Shown one piece after another: positions 1-9,137 of a stretch of DNA of 64,000 nucleotides. The stretch comes from Fibrivirga algicola (GTDB lineage: Bacteria; Bacteroidota; Bacteroidia; Cytophagales; Spirosomataceae), in assembly GCF_011742925.1 (NCBI RefSeq), contig NZ_WAEL01000009.1, forward strand, positions 124,001-188,000. The letters run 5' to 3'. A program made the translations under genes and the position numbers. The notes below the pieces were generated by a model that ran no database searches, was not told the DNA's origin, and saw only the letters and a list, made by a program, of their open reading frames with translations. Every line of letters starts with the position of its first letter. Position 1 is the first letter of the stretch.

Positions 1-1740
1 GATCTCTCCCTTGTCGGCGGGGGCCATAAACTCACCCCCGATAAAGCCAGCACCGGGAAGCATCAGGGCGGTCAGAAACAACCCGAACGTGATCAGAACA
101 GTGGTTTTGCGGTAGTTGAGTGTCTGTCGCAGCAATTGCATGTATGCCGCCGACAGCCGTGCAAATTGCCGTTCGAAGCCCAGGCTAAACCGGCCTATGA
201 GGGTATCGCGGGTCAGGTGTTCGACCTTACCAAAGCGCGAGGCAATCATGGGTGTGAGCGTGAACGACACCAGCAGGCTAAAGAGCGTGGAGATGACCAC
301 CACGAGCGAAAATTCGCGTACCAGATCGCCCACCAGCCCCGGCGAGAACGACAGCGGGACAAACACGACTACGTCGACGAGCGTAATGGCGATGGCCGCA
401 AAGCCAATGTCGCTACGCCCGTTCAGCGCCGCCGCCTTCCGATCTTCATCCGACGAAACACCGTCTTTTTCCATGCGCTGGTAAATGCTTTCGAGCACCA
501 CAATGGAGTCGTCGACCAGGATACCGATCACCAGCGAGAGGGCCAACAGCGTGAGCAGGTTAAGCGAGAAGCCCAGCAGGTTCATAAAAATGAACGTTGA
601 CAGCAATGATGCGGGGATGGACACCATCACAATTAGCGACGATCGCAGGCTGTGTAGAAAGACAAACATCACCAGCGCCACCAGCCCAATAGCCAGTATG
701 AGGTCGTGGTTAACGGCCGTTGCTGCCGCCAGCGTAAACTCTGAACCGTCCTGCGCAATGGTGAAGCGCAGGCCCGACGAAGCGTAGTCCTTTTCGAGTT
801 GAGTCAGCGTCTTGCGTACAGCGGCGCTTACGTCGACGTTGTTGGCACCCGCTTGTTTTTTCACCAGAATACCCACGGCAGCGTGGCTTTCGGGTTGGGC
901 GGTGTCGGAGGCTACCATGTAGCGGCTCCGGTTTTCCAGCTCTTTTGGTGCCAGCGAAATAGACGCCACATCGCCCAGAAGTACTTTTTGGCCCGCTGGA
1001 CTTCGATACACCACAATGTCGCGGAGGTGATCGAGGGCATCAGTTTTGCCCACAACGCGCACCGAATAGGCCGCATCGGAATCGCGAACGCTCCCCGACG
1101 GTACATTCAGGTTGGACGCACGAATGGCTCCGACCACCTGTACCGTAGACAGGTTTAGGGCGCGTAGCCGTGCGGCATTGAGGGCAATGCTCACCTCGGT
1201 TTCGGGCAGGCCGACAAACTGCACCTGACCCACGCCCGCCACCTGAGATAGCCGGGGCTTGATCTGTGTTTTAAGCAACGTACCCAGCGCCAGGTCCGAC
1301 AGGTTACTGTTGGCTGCTACCTGCACGACGGGCCGCTCGGTGAGTGAAAACCGGTCGAGGGTGGGCGTTTTAGCCCCCGTCGGCAACGTACCCGTCACGG
1401 TGTTGACCTTACGCTGCACGTCTTGCTGCGCCTTATCGACGTCTACATCGTGCTTGAATTCGACCATAACGACCGAGACGTTTTCGAGGGACAACGACGT
1501 CACGCGCTTGATCCGGTCAGCCGACGAAACGGCATCTTCAATAGGCTTGGTCAGCCCAAGTTCAACCTCCGCCGTCGACGCACCCGGATAGGGCGTTGTG
1601 ACAATAATGAACGGAATTGACATGTTTGGCAGAAGTTCGTACCGCATCTGCGTGTACGAATACAGCCCCAGAATACCCAGCACCACAAACAGGACAATTA
1701 CCAAAATGGGGCGGGTGATAGAGAGGAGAGTGAGTTTCAT
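1..1740 (-). CDS. RND-family efflux pump inner-membrane subunit (HAE1/AcrB-like), 3' end beyond the window
   Basis: This is the N-terminal 580 residues of a proton-driven RND transporter, which exports drugs or other small molecules from periplasm or inner membrane through a tripartite complex. The protein opens with MKLTLLSITRPILVIVLF, the usual first transmembrane helix. It continues through a porter domain with a YPGAS motif near residue 50, and the transmembrane block around residues 340-480 contains LVDDSIVVLES, the TM4 segment carrying the paired aspartates of the proton relay. The start at 1740 lies 5 bases after the stop of the upstream membrane fusion gene, so the two are almost certainly one operon. 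An outer-membrane TolC-type gene may follow outside the window. The HAE1 class fits better than the heavy-metal class, but the substrate cannot be read from sequence. Confidence 0.93.
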   Translation of the reverse strand, partial: MKLTLLSITRPILVIVLFVVLGILGLYSYTQMRYELLPNMSIPFIIVTTPYPGASTAEVELGLTKPIEDAVSSADRIKRVTSLSLENVSVVMVEFKHDVDVDKAQQDVQRKVNTVTGTLPTGAKTPTLDRFSLTERPVVQVAANSNLSDLALGTLLKTQIKPRLSQVAGVGQVQFVGLPETEVSIALNAARLRALNLSTVQVVGAIRASNLNVPSGSVRDSDAAYSVRVVGKTDALDHLRDIVVYRSPAGQKVLLGDVASISLAPKELENRSRYMVASDTAQPESHAAVGILVKKQAGANNVDVSAAVRKTLTQLEKDYASSGLRFTIAQDGSEFTLAAATAVNHDLILAIGLVALVMFVFLHSLRSSLIVMVSIPASLLSTFIFMNLLGFSLNLLTLLALSLVIGILVDDSIVVLESIYQRMEKDGVSSDEDRKAAALNGRSDIGFAAIAITLVDVVVFVPLSFSPGLVGDLVREFSLVVVISTLFSLLVSFTLTPMIASRFGKVEHLTRDTLIGRFSLGFERQFARLSAAYMQLLRQTLNYRKTTVLITFGLFLTALMLPGAGFIGGEFMAPADKGEI

Positions 1741-1745
1741 GTTCC

Positions 1746-2798
1746 TTATTGGCTTACGACTACAGTTTGCCCTTCTTTCAACCCTTCCGTGCCGCTGATA
1801 ATAACTTGTTCGCCGATTTGTAAGCCTTTGTTTACCAGCAGTGTAGTGCCGAAGGTGGGGCCGGGCTGGATAGCGCGGAGGCTAAGCTGCTTACCCTGCA
1901 CGACGTATACGGCGGGCGTGGCGCTGGTGGTGACAAGGGCCGCGCGGGGGATTGTCAAACCACTGGCCCGGCTGGCGTTGGGCACCGAAATACTGGCCGT
2001 CATTCCCACCCGAAGTGGAACGCTGGGGGTATTGTTTACCCGAATTTCGACCGGAAACTTGCCCGTGTCGCCGCCCTTCAACCGTATCTGTCGTACTGTG
2101 CCCGTTACCGACTGACCGGGATACATATCGAACTGCACCGTCACCTGCCGACCGGGCCGAAACTGGTCTACCTCGGCTTCAGGAACGCCCACTACTAATT
2201 TCACCGCTGATATATCGGTGATGGTTAGTAAGGGGGAACCGGGCGCGATAAACATGCCGGGTTCAACCAGTTTCGTGGTCACTATGCCACTGATGGGGGC
2301 TTTCACGACTGCCTCGCGAAGTTGCTTATGAAGGGTGAGCAGTTGAGTCTCCAGGGTACGTACCTGCAATCGGGCGTTCTCTACGTCGGTGGTGGGTACG
2401 TTGTTTTCGTGGTGCAGCGTTTCGTAGCGGGCCAGATCGGTCCGGGCTTTGTGTAGTTGCGCCCCGGCCTGGGCTAAGGCGATGGTGGTTTGTTCGGTAT
2501 CGACCGTGAGTATGGGCTGCCCTTCGCGTACGGGATTGTCGAGGTGGGCGGTAAGGGTGCGGATGGTACCCTGTGTGGTGGCGTTCATTGTCACTTCGCG
2601 CCAGCATTCGGTTTTGCCTACGTACTGCGCTGCCTCCGAAAAGGACTGCCGGGTGACAGGTGCCGTTGACACGGTTGTGACGAGGGGTTTCTGCGCATCC
2701 CGAATCTGTCCTGCCTGTTTCTGCCTGTTGCTCATCAGCAGGGAGGTGGTGCCCCCCATGCAGGCCAGGATGGCGATGATAGTACCTAACTTTTTCAT
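1746..2798 (-). CDS. RND efflux periplasmic membrane fusion protein (HlyD/AcrA family)
   Basis: This 350-residue protein would be the periplasmic adaptor joining the adjacent RND pump to an outer-membrane channel. The order is standard: an N-terminal hydrophobic segment (residues 4-24), a barrel-sandwich/lipoyl half, a short coiled-coil hairpin rich in Leu, Glu and Gln, the second lipoyl half with VKAPISGIVTTKLVEPGMFI, a beta-barrel, and a membrane-proximal domain ending in EGLKEGQTVVVSQ. I chose the ATG at 2798 (MKKLGTIIAIL) because it puts a signal segment at the N terminus; the frame is open upstream, and an ATG at 2822 is possible. Cys13 in ILAC could be a lipidation site, but the context is not a clean lipobox. 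It is the first gene of the efflux operon. Confidence 0.93.
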   Translation of the reverse strand: MKKLGTIIAILACMGGTTSLLMSNRQKQAGQIRDAQKPLVTTVSTAPVTRQSFSEAAQYVGKTECWREVTMNATTQGTIRTLTAHLDNPVREGQPILTVDTEQTTIALAQAGAQLHKARTDLARYETLHHENNVPTTDVENARLQVRTLETQLLTLHKQLREAVVKAPISGIVTTKLVEPGMFIAPGSPLLTITDISAVKLVVGVPEAEVDQFRPGRQVTVQFDMYPGQSVTGTVRQIRLKGGDTGKFPVEIRVNNTPSVPLRVGMTASISVPNASRASGLTIPRAALVTTSATPAVYVVQGKQLSLRAIQPGPTFGTTLLVNKGLQIGEQVIISGTEGLKEGQTVVVSQ

Positions 2799-3379
2799 GT
2801 GTAGTTGTCCAGATGTGGTCATCGTCGGCCCGTCATCACTGGGCAGGTCGGCAGGTGGCCGGTTTACAAAGAGGTTGGCTCCGAAAAGCGATGTAAAGGT
2901 TGGGAGGGTACGTACCTGGCACCACAGCAAGCTTTATGAATGTGGACAAAGTCAGGCTGAAACGTAAAAAAGCCGCTGTTGAAACGGAGCGTAAAACGGC
3001 TATGGGAATGCAGAACAGACAACGCTAGTGTAGTTTTGCTCAACAGCAGCCTACGGCGCGAAACCTTGGACAAAACAGCCAGGGTACCCGTCCAGCATTG
3101 ATTAGCTTAGCCCAAAAGGAGACATGCGCCAGCGGTTCACCTGGTTGTTGGGTCGCTACCGGTCACGACTTACACGGTTTGTGCGTGGTTGGTTAGCGTT
3201 GCCTGGTTTCTGTACCTGGGAGGGGAATGCGGCTGGATAGGCCCACGCGGCAGCCCAACTGGCAACGGGTTAGGGTCACGTACCTGAGTTTGGTGTATCT
3301 CGTGGCTACCATCACCCTTAGCCGGCGGTAGGCGAAATCAGTAAGTATAGGACGTGGACGCGTCTTGATCGATACTAGA
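2799..3379. other. Spacer upstream of the efflux operon
   Basis: No convincing gene is seen. The stretch should hold the minus-strand promoter of the efflux operon, but I cannot point to a clear -33/-7 pair. It contains the palindromic decamer GGTACGTACC at 2907-2916 and another copy of the iterated word at 3278-3284. Short open frames on the plus strand (for example from 3124) have no recognisable features. Confidence 0.5.
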
Positions 3380-3649
3380 ATGTACGCTTTATGAAATCAG
3401 TACGGCATCAATGGCCGTTTCAGTAGCGGTGTTCTCGACTCCAAAGTACTGGCAGCGCAATGGATCGCTGAGCATACACGTACGGGTGTCTTAACTGAAT
3501 ACCCCTTGAACGTTGGCGTATATGATTGGGCGGTAAAGCTAGATTACTTCGTGCCTAAGAAGGATGAGCCTGAGACACCAGAATATATCGGCAAGTTTTC
3601 ATCTGCCTCGCAAGATCATTATCATTATACTGATGGCCAAGAAGGCTGA
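3380..3649 (+). pseudogene. DUF7710-like small protein gene interrupted by one in-frame TGA
   Basis: Read from the ATG at 3380, the frame gives MYAL, a TGA stop at 3392-3394, then 84 further open codons ending at the TGA at 3647. The downstream part contains SGVLDSK, AAQWIAEH, TGVLTEYPLNVGVYDWAV and FSSASQDHYHYTDG. From memory this matches the small DUF7710-type family, whose members read roughly M-x-T-V-W near the start, GVLTxYP-x-x-x-GVYDWA in the middle and SASQEHYHYEDG at the end. The TGA sits where a Trp codon (TGG) is expected, so a single base change would restore about 89 residues. No in-frame ATG follows the stop. The function of the family is unknown to me. Either the gene is recently dead or this is a sequencing error. 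Confidence 0.6.
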
Positions 3650-4023
3650 GTGAACAAATGAGTGCTGGGCAATAAGACAACGTACCTGAGCCCTGCCACC
3701 CAACCGCTTTATTATGTCTCGACTGTTTGGTTACAGACGTTGGCTAATTTGCTCAAAACGAGTGTCACGCTTCTCGTGTGTCCAGTTACAGGGCTTGATA
3801 CTATATATTTTATGTATGTGTATGCGTATGAGGTAAGATAATGCCCTATAAGGGAGAGGGTTCGGAATGGTTTGTCTTTACCGCCTGCTGTGAGCCAGTT
3901 TACTAGAAACGGGTAACCTTACTGAGTAGCTATTTGACGCGATTTTTAGTGATATACATCGTATAAGCAAGGCTACCTGCTATACCCCAGGTGGCTCTGC
4001 TTATACGATGGGGCACCATAATT
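3650..4023. other. Spacer between the broken gene and a lipoprotein gene
   Basis: Nothing coding is seen. One copy of the iterated word is at 3680-3686. The sequence becomes A+T-rich around 3790-3840 with short TATG/TATA runs. Confidence 0.4.
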
Positions 4024-4740
4024 TTAAAGCGCTGTTACTTTAATTCGATTGTAATAGATGGACTGATTGCCTTCGAAGCCCGAGTCAGTGCCAATGATCA
4101 GCCAAAGCTCGCCTTTAGCATCTGCTCTTACCTTGAAAGGCGTCCCTTCGTTAGAACGTTGAATCAACGTATATTCTTCAATGTCTTTCCCATTTGCCAG
4201 GTTACCGATAGCCACTAGGTCTTTACCACCTTCCAATTGGTTGCCTTTGTCTAAGTTTAATCTGTAATAACTGCCGTCTTTAATCTTTTCGGGCTTAATC
4301 GGGGAGGCCCCCGCTTTTAGCATGACACTGGTTGCTGGCCCACCACCTGCCCCAAATCCACTTTCAGGATAAAGCGAGGCTAATTCCACTTCGAATAACA
4401 AGCTGTATTCTGTATTGGGAGCTAAATTGGTGAGCTTCCGGCTTATATACATGAATAAATCATCACTGCGGTTTTCCCCATACACCCGCAGTGATTTTTG
4501 AGTGACATTGAGGGGAGCCGGTAAGTTTGCCTGCTCAAATCTGAATTTAATCAAACTGTCCTGGGGCGTTGAATAATCGGTGTAACCTCCTTCCCAGCCA
4601 TTAATACCAACCGAGAATGAATCGTTGACTAAGACGCCGTTTGCTGGCATCGGTGAATCAGTTGACTCACGTTGACAAGACCAGCTAATGAGCACTGTCA
4701 GGGCTGTCACGTACAGTAGGATGCGTTTCATATTAGACAA
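4024..4740 (-). CDS. Small secreted lipoprotein of unknown function
   Basis: A 238-residue protein (235 if it starts at the second Met, ATG at 4731). The N terminus MKRILLYVTALTVLISWSC is a lipoprotein signal with the lipidated Cys at residue 22, so it is probably exported and membrane-anchored. The rest is rich in Gly, Asn, Ser and aromatic residues, with segments such as INGWEGGYTDYST and LTNLAPNTEYSLLFEVEL. These resemble the beta-sandwich folds of carbohydrate-binding or fibronectin-like modules, but I do not recognise a family. It stands alone, with long spacers on both sides. Confidence 0.75.
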   Translation of the reverse strand: MSNMKRILLYVTALTVLISWSCQRESTDSPMPANGVLVNDSFSVGINGWEGGYTDYSTPQDSLIKFRFEQANLPAPLNVTQKSLRVYGENRSDDLFMYISRKLTNLAPNTEYSLLFEVELASLYPESGFGAGGGPATSVMLKAGASPIKPEKIKDGSYYRLNLDKGNQLEGGKDLVAIGNLANGKDIEEYTLIQRSNEGTPFKVRADAKGELWLIIGTDSGFEGNQSIYYNRIKVTAL

Positions 4741-5301
4741 ATTTTTGAAATAACGTTGAACTCCATGTCTTGAGCGCTACTGATAAGAGCCCGTCTAACC
4801 TAAAAAGGTTGGATGAAGTAAAATAAACATATGTATATTAATGTAGATATGAGAAGTTGAAATGGCCCCACTAACCTGCGCATAAAGCCAAAATCGCCTC
4901 AAGCTCCAAAATAGCAGGAGGCTGGACGTGTGGGTATATAAGACAATACACTCGTTGATTTTGTCTTTCCTCAAACATGATCAGCGATATATTCGCTGAT
5001 CATGTTTGAATAGTATTCATTTTTTCAGAGTCGATCAATAGGTAAGGAGAAGACTCTGACCCTTTTGTTTGCGTGCAGCTTAATCATTTACTAGACATGC
5101 ACACGTACATGATTGGTCAGATTGAAAACGATCAAGAAGCGAGCAGGCTTGTCTGAACGATTACTGTTAGGCGGCTGCTTATCAGGATGTTATTAGTCTA
5201 TACTATTGTCTCCTTGTCCTAGTTGGGTGATGTAATCAGGTAAGCGGGTATTTCGCGTTACGGGAATGGGGTGACTGATTAACAGGCCAGGTCGGGTGTA
5301 T
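4741..5301. other. Spacer containing a long perfect hairpin
   Basis: No gene is seen. The stretch lies between a histidine kinase stop (5302) and a lipoprotein start (4740), both on the minus strand. It is A+T-rich and holds the 17-bp hairpin listed separately. Confidence 0.5.
4971..5009. repeat. Perfect inverted repeat, 17-nt arms, 5-nt loop
   Basis: Arms are 4971-4987 (beginning TCAAACATGATCAG) and 4993-5009, separated by TATAT; every position pairs. There is no T-run directly after either arm. It could be a transcript-stabilising or terminating hairpin after the kinase gene, or a dimeric protein-binding site upstream of the lipoprotein gene. Confidence 0.75.
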
Positions 5302-6933
5302 TTAGGCTGGCAGGTAAATAGTAAATACGGCACCCTGCCCTAGTTGGCTGCTTGCCATAATTGCACCCCCGTGGTTAGCTACTACTTTCTCACAAATTGC
5401 CAGACCAATACCTGTGCCTGAATAAATGCCCATTCCATGAAGGCGTTGAAAAACCTGGAAGATGCGGTGTTTATACTTTTCATCAAATCCAATACCGTTA
5501 TCGGTTACGGTTATTTGGTGGTAGGCCAAGGTCCGCCGATTGGGTAGAATTTCGGGAGGGAGGTTCTCCGCCGCAACCCATTTGTAGCGGATATCAATTA
5601 CCGGTGGCCGACCTTTTAACTGAAATTTGAGCGCGTTGCTTAATAGGTTCTGGAAGAGTTGACTCAACTGAAGAGCATCACCCACTACCATTGGCAGTGG
5701 ATCGAGGTGTATCGTTGCCCCCGTTTCCTGAATGCTCATGTCTAAATCAGCCAAGGCCGATTGGAGGATGTCAGTCAATGCTAATAAACCACTCTGATCT
5801 TGTTGCGTGGAAATGCGGGAAAAAGTAAGTAAGTCCCGAATCAACGTTGACATCCGGTTAGCCGATCCCTGGATTCGTTCGAGGTAGTCGATATTCTGGA
5901 TAGACTGATCAATGGCTGATTTCTGTAGTAATGTGCTAAATGCCTGAATCTTGCGAAGTGGCTCCTGTAGATCATGAGAGGCAATGTAGGCGAACTGCTG
6001 CAAGTTCTCGTTTGAGCGCTGAAGATCATGAATGTAAGCCTGTAACTGCTGCGTGCGTGCCTGCACCTGCTGGTCTAATTGAACTGACAGGGTGCGATAG
6101 CGCTCCTCGCTTTCTTCAATCATCCGACGAGCTACTACCTGTTGGGTAACATCGACACCCATTGCCAGAATAGCATACACTTGCTCTTGTGTATTACGAA
6201 GCGGCTTAAAAGTAAAGTCAAAATAGTAGGTGCTCCGTACGCCCCCGATAACTAGTTCAGCCGGTGAATTGCAGGTTTGATATGCCTTTGCTGTCGTGAA
6301 AACCTCGTCAAGAATGGCCAGGAAGGGCTGTCCTTCCATTTCAGGAAGTAACTGGGCCAGCGTTTTTCCACGCACGTCATGTCCCTTCCCCCAAACTTCA
6401 ATTTGGGGGGAGTTGGCGAACTCGATCACAAGCTCACGTCCAACAAGCAATGCGGCTGGTAAGGGGGCTTCTTCAATCAGCGATCGAAAGCGGTATTCGC
6501 TCTGTTCGATGGCTCGCTGAGTGAGCACCTGCTGGGTTACATCCTGCACAATGCCACTGAAACGAATCGTCTGTCCCTGCTCGTTTTGTACTGTTTTGCC
6601 TTTGGCCTCTACCCAGCGCAATTGCCCCCCCGGACCTAGTGTACGAAAGACAATGTGGTGATGACCGTGACTCAATGGACTCAGCGCCTGCCTGTTGGCT
6701 TGCTCTACCCATACCCGATCGTCAGGGTGAACCTGATTGAGAAGGATTTGTGACGTTACCTGTGCATCGGCAGACAAGCCAAACAGCTGTTTGCAAATGG
6801 CAGACCATTGAGCATGACCGGTTTGCAGGTTATAGTCCCAGGTTCCTACGCCAGCAGCCTGCAAGGAAAAGGTCAGGCGCTCATTCTCCGCGGCGGTAGA
6901 ATCTGGATCGTACGGACTAGGTTCAGCCGTCAT
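5302..6933 (-). CDS. Soluble PAS-domain sensor histidine kinase
   Basis: A 543-residue kinase that should autophosphorylate on His320 and pass the phosphate to a response regulator. Two PAS modules with PAC-type ends are visible (about residues 15-140 and 145-270, the ends reading VQDVTQQV and GVDVTQQV). A coiled-coil follows, then the HisKA H-box ASHDLQEPLRKIQ, the N-box NLLSNALKF, the G1 box DNGIGFD, the F-box IFQVFQRLH and the G2 box GTGIGLAIC. No transmembrane segment or signal peptide is present, so sensing is cytoplasmic, and there is no receiver domain. The catalytic half is nearly the same as in the kinases at 10037-12571 and 19118-20401, which points to local duplication or shared partners. 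No stand-alone response regulator lies nearby. Confidence 0.95.
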   Translation of the reverse strand: MTAEPSPYDPDSTAAENERLTFSLQAAGVGTWDYNLQTGHAQWSAICKQLFGLSADAQVTSQILLNQVHPDDRVWVEQANRQALSPLSHGHHHIVFRTLGPGGQLRWVEAKGKTVQNEQGQTIRFSGIVQDVTQQVLTQRAIEQSEYRFRSLIEEAPLPAALLVGRELVIEFANSPQIEVWGKGHDVRGKTLAQLLPEMEGQPFLAILDEVFTTAKAYQTCNSPAELVIGGVRSTYYFDFTFKPLRNTQEQVYAILAMGVDVTQQVVARRMIEESEERYRTLSVQLDQQVQARTQQLQAYIHDLQRSNENLQQFAYIASHDLQEPLRKIQAFSTLLQKSAIDQSIQNIDYLERIQGSANRMSTLIRDLLTFSRISTQQDQSGLLALTDILQSALADLDMSIQETGATIHLDPLPMVVGDALQLSQLFQNLLSNALKFQLKGRPPVIDIRYKWVAAENLPPEILPNRRTLAYHQITVTDNGIGFDEKYKHRIFQVFQRLHGMGIYSGTGIGLAICEKVVANHGGAIMASSQLGQGAVFTIYLPA

Positions 6934-7417
6934 GCTCTATATAGTAAGTTACTAACAAGACCGGATGAGTGAGCATCGCGAAGGCCTGTCTAGATATAGG
7001 AGTAACCAATGTAGTACGTAAATGGTATTTTACGTGCTCACAGGTAGATTGTGGTACACTATGCCCGCCGTTTATTGATTTTCCGGACTAGTAAACAAAC
7101 GTAATGGATTTCTGGCGCAGAACCTACGTCGTTACCTGGATGCCATACTGGCACTAGCTATGGTACTAAGTAAGCAGGAGGTATTAGCTGGAGCGAGCCA
7201 GTTACCGAATACGTTAAGCGCGCGTCTGTAACTACGCTAAAAAATGGATGGCTAAGCGTAACCAGGGATAAGCAAGCTACTAATCTGGTAGTGTCGACGT
7301 ACCCAAATGACCTGGGCATACATTGTTGTGTTCTTGGCTGTGAACTATCCTGGATTACTTACTTAACGCCAGTCAATCAGTTGTGATGATTGCCCATAGA
7401 AACCATATGCGGGCTAC
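6934..7417. other. Spacer, no gene seen
   Basis: Non-coding as far as I can tell. It lies between an acyltransferase start region and the kinase start, with one copy of the iterated word at 7297-7303. Confidence 0.4.
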
Positions 7418-8512
7418 TTAGTCGGCCCTGTTTACGTATCGCCTGTTCAGGTAGTTCCGGAGGGGTTTATCTACGTAATGCACCACCAGGTACGCTAACC
7501 CGATCAAGCCAATACCCATCAAAGGCATGATTAGTTTAAGTTGATCGAATGACGGTTTTCGCACCTCCATGTAACTTAACAGGATCCATAGAAACGGGTA
7601 ATGAATCATGTAAAGTGGATAGGAGAGGTCGCCCAATGCCTTACAAACGGATTGCTCGCGCGCTGATAAGCGAGATCCTGCTGCTACAGTGATGAGGAGG
7701 GGAAAGCCAAGTATGACAAGCAATGGCTCGCTCACCTGATTCAGGCCATCCCGAAAAGGCACCATAAAAATGGCTGCTAGGATCAGCGAACAGGACACCG
7801 TACCCAGCCGGGAGGGAATCAGCCAGCCAGACCGAAAAACAAGTAGGCCCATGGAAAAAGAAAAGCTAACACGTGCCGCGCCGCCTAGGGCATTTTCTGC
7901 GCCCCACCCTACGCCCAGACTCTTAAAGTGGATAACCGTGTAAATCAGACCAAGCGCCGAGACGATGGTAATCAGCCATAGGGCTTTGTTGGTAATTTTT
8001 ACTAATACCAACGCATAAACCAGACTGGCGATGTATTCCCACAATAAGGACCAGGTGGGCGGATTGAGGTGAAAAAGGTTATTGTAGCGCTGGGGTAGCA
8101 CCGGGTAAGGTAGCATCAGGCAGGATGCGATCGTCATCCATAAGGTCTTGCCAAAGCCTAGTAACTGGTAAAAGTTTCGATAGGGGTCTACCAGAAAGCT
8201 GATTAGTCCCAGTATTGACCCAATGATTATCAGTGGCTGAAGGCGGATAAGTCTCAACGTAAGAAAGTCTCGCACACTAAGTTGGGTCATCTTGCTGTCG
8301 TAGGCATACCCAATGACAAACCCTGACAGGCAAAAGAAAAAATCCACTGCCAGATAGCCATGCGCAATGAAGCTTTTCGTGTAGTCGGGCACGGCAAATT
8401 CCATAAAATGAAAAATCAGCACGGCGATAGCGGCAACACCTCTTAAACCATCTAATAGTTGAAAATGCGGTCGGCTCGTTGCGAGAAAGGTTGGCTGTTT
8501 GGCGATCTCCAC
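7418..8512 (-). CDS. Membrane acyltransferase, acyltransferase-3 (OafA/YrhL-like) family
   Basis: A 364-residue multi-pass inner-membrane protein with about ten hydrophobic helices. The N terminus carries the family hallmark LLDGLRGVAAIAVLIFHFMEF, including the histidine thought to take part in acyl transfer. It is followed by HGYLAVDFFFCLSGFVIGYAY, also typical. Such enzymes O-acetylate sugars on lipopolysaccharide, exopolysaccharide or small molecules; the acceptor is unknown here. The C terminus ends in basic residues with no extra SGNH domain. No neighbouring glycan-biosynthesis genes are seen, so it appears to be a lone gene. Confidence 0.92.
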   Translation of the reverse strand: MEIAKQPTFLATSRPHFQLLDGLRGVAAIAVLIFHFMEFAVPDYTKSFIAHGYLAVDFFFCLSGFVIGYAYDSKMTQLSVRDFLTLRLIRLQPLIIIGSILGLISFLVDPYRNFYQLLGFGKTLWMTIASCLMLPYPVLPQRYNNLFHLNPPTWSLLWEYIASLVYALVLVKITNKALWLITIVSALGLIYTVIHFKSLGVGWGAENALGGAARVSFSFSMGLLVFRSGWLIPSRLGTVSCSLILAAIFMVPFRDGLNQVSEPLLVILGFPLLITVAAGSRLSAREQSVCKALGDLSYPLYMIHYPFLWILLSYMEVRKPSFDQLKLIMPLMGIGLIGLAYLVVHYVDKPLRNYLNRRYVNRAD

Positions 8513-9137
8513 TGTGCGTGTATACTGATTGTCGGGCAGACCTATAAGGGATAGTGGCGGGGAATTACTGATGTTGGGAAGGATAAAATTGGCACGTAGC
8601 CCGAGCGCGCATGCGTCGATGCACTGCCCAGAGTCAAGGAGTCAGCGGTCGAGGGTTGCTGTTCGAGGGACTGAAGCAGCAGGCTGAACTCCGGCAGCCA
8701 GGTACGTAGATGCTTCTCCGTGAGGAGGTTTTCAAACATCAATCCGGCTATAAAGCGTGCCCTTTCCGGTAACGCTGTGACCGTTTCTCACTGTCAATTC
8801 GATGGGTTAATGCGAACCAGGTAGCCCTGTTCTCAGCCGAAGCCCGAATGCTCATAAAGTTACTGCCGCCCTGGCTTCCAGGCAGTGATTAAATCGCGCA
8901 CTTGTAAGTAGAAGGTGTATGGCAGGCGTCGAGCATAGGGCCTCTGTGCTTACCACTACTGATCCGGTCAATGGGAGCAGTGTTGGCAAGCACAGAAGCT
9001 TGCTTCTGTATCCGGACGTTTGGCAGTAGCCTCAAAGCAAATCAGAACAACCTGCTAAGCTAAATCTGCTTTCTCTGCTGAAAGAATACAACTGGGTGGA
9101 ATTGACCCAATGACGGGTACGTGTCCTGACAGGCCAC
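8513..9137. other. Spacer between acyltransferase and sigma factor genes
   Basis: No gene can be supported. Copies of the iterated word are at 8701-8707 and 9116-9122. A short palindrome (ACAGAAGC at 8992-8999 and GCTTCTGT at 9002-9009) lies about 130 bases downstream of the sigma-factor stop and could form a small hairpin. Confidence 0.4.

Noticed and set aside
8542-8742. Open frame of 66 codons on the minus strand beginning MMFENLLTEKHLRTW
   Set aside because: The first half looks protein-like, but the second half is low-complexity and no family is recognisable. It overlaps an iterated word and has no support from neighbours.
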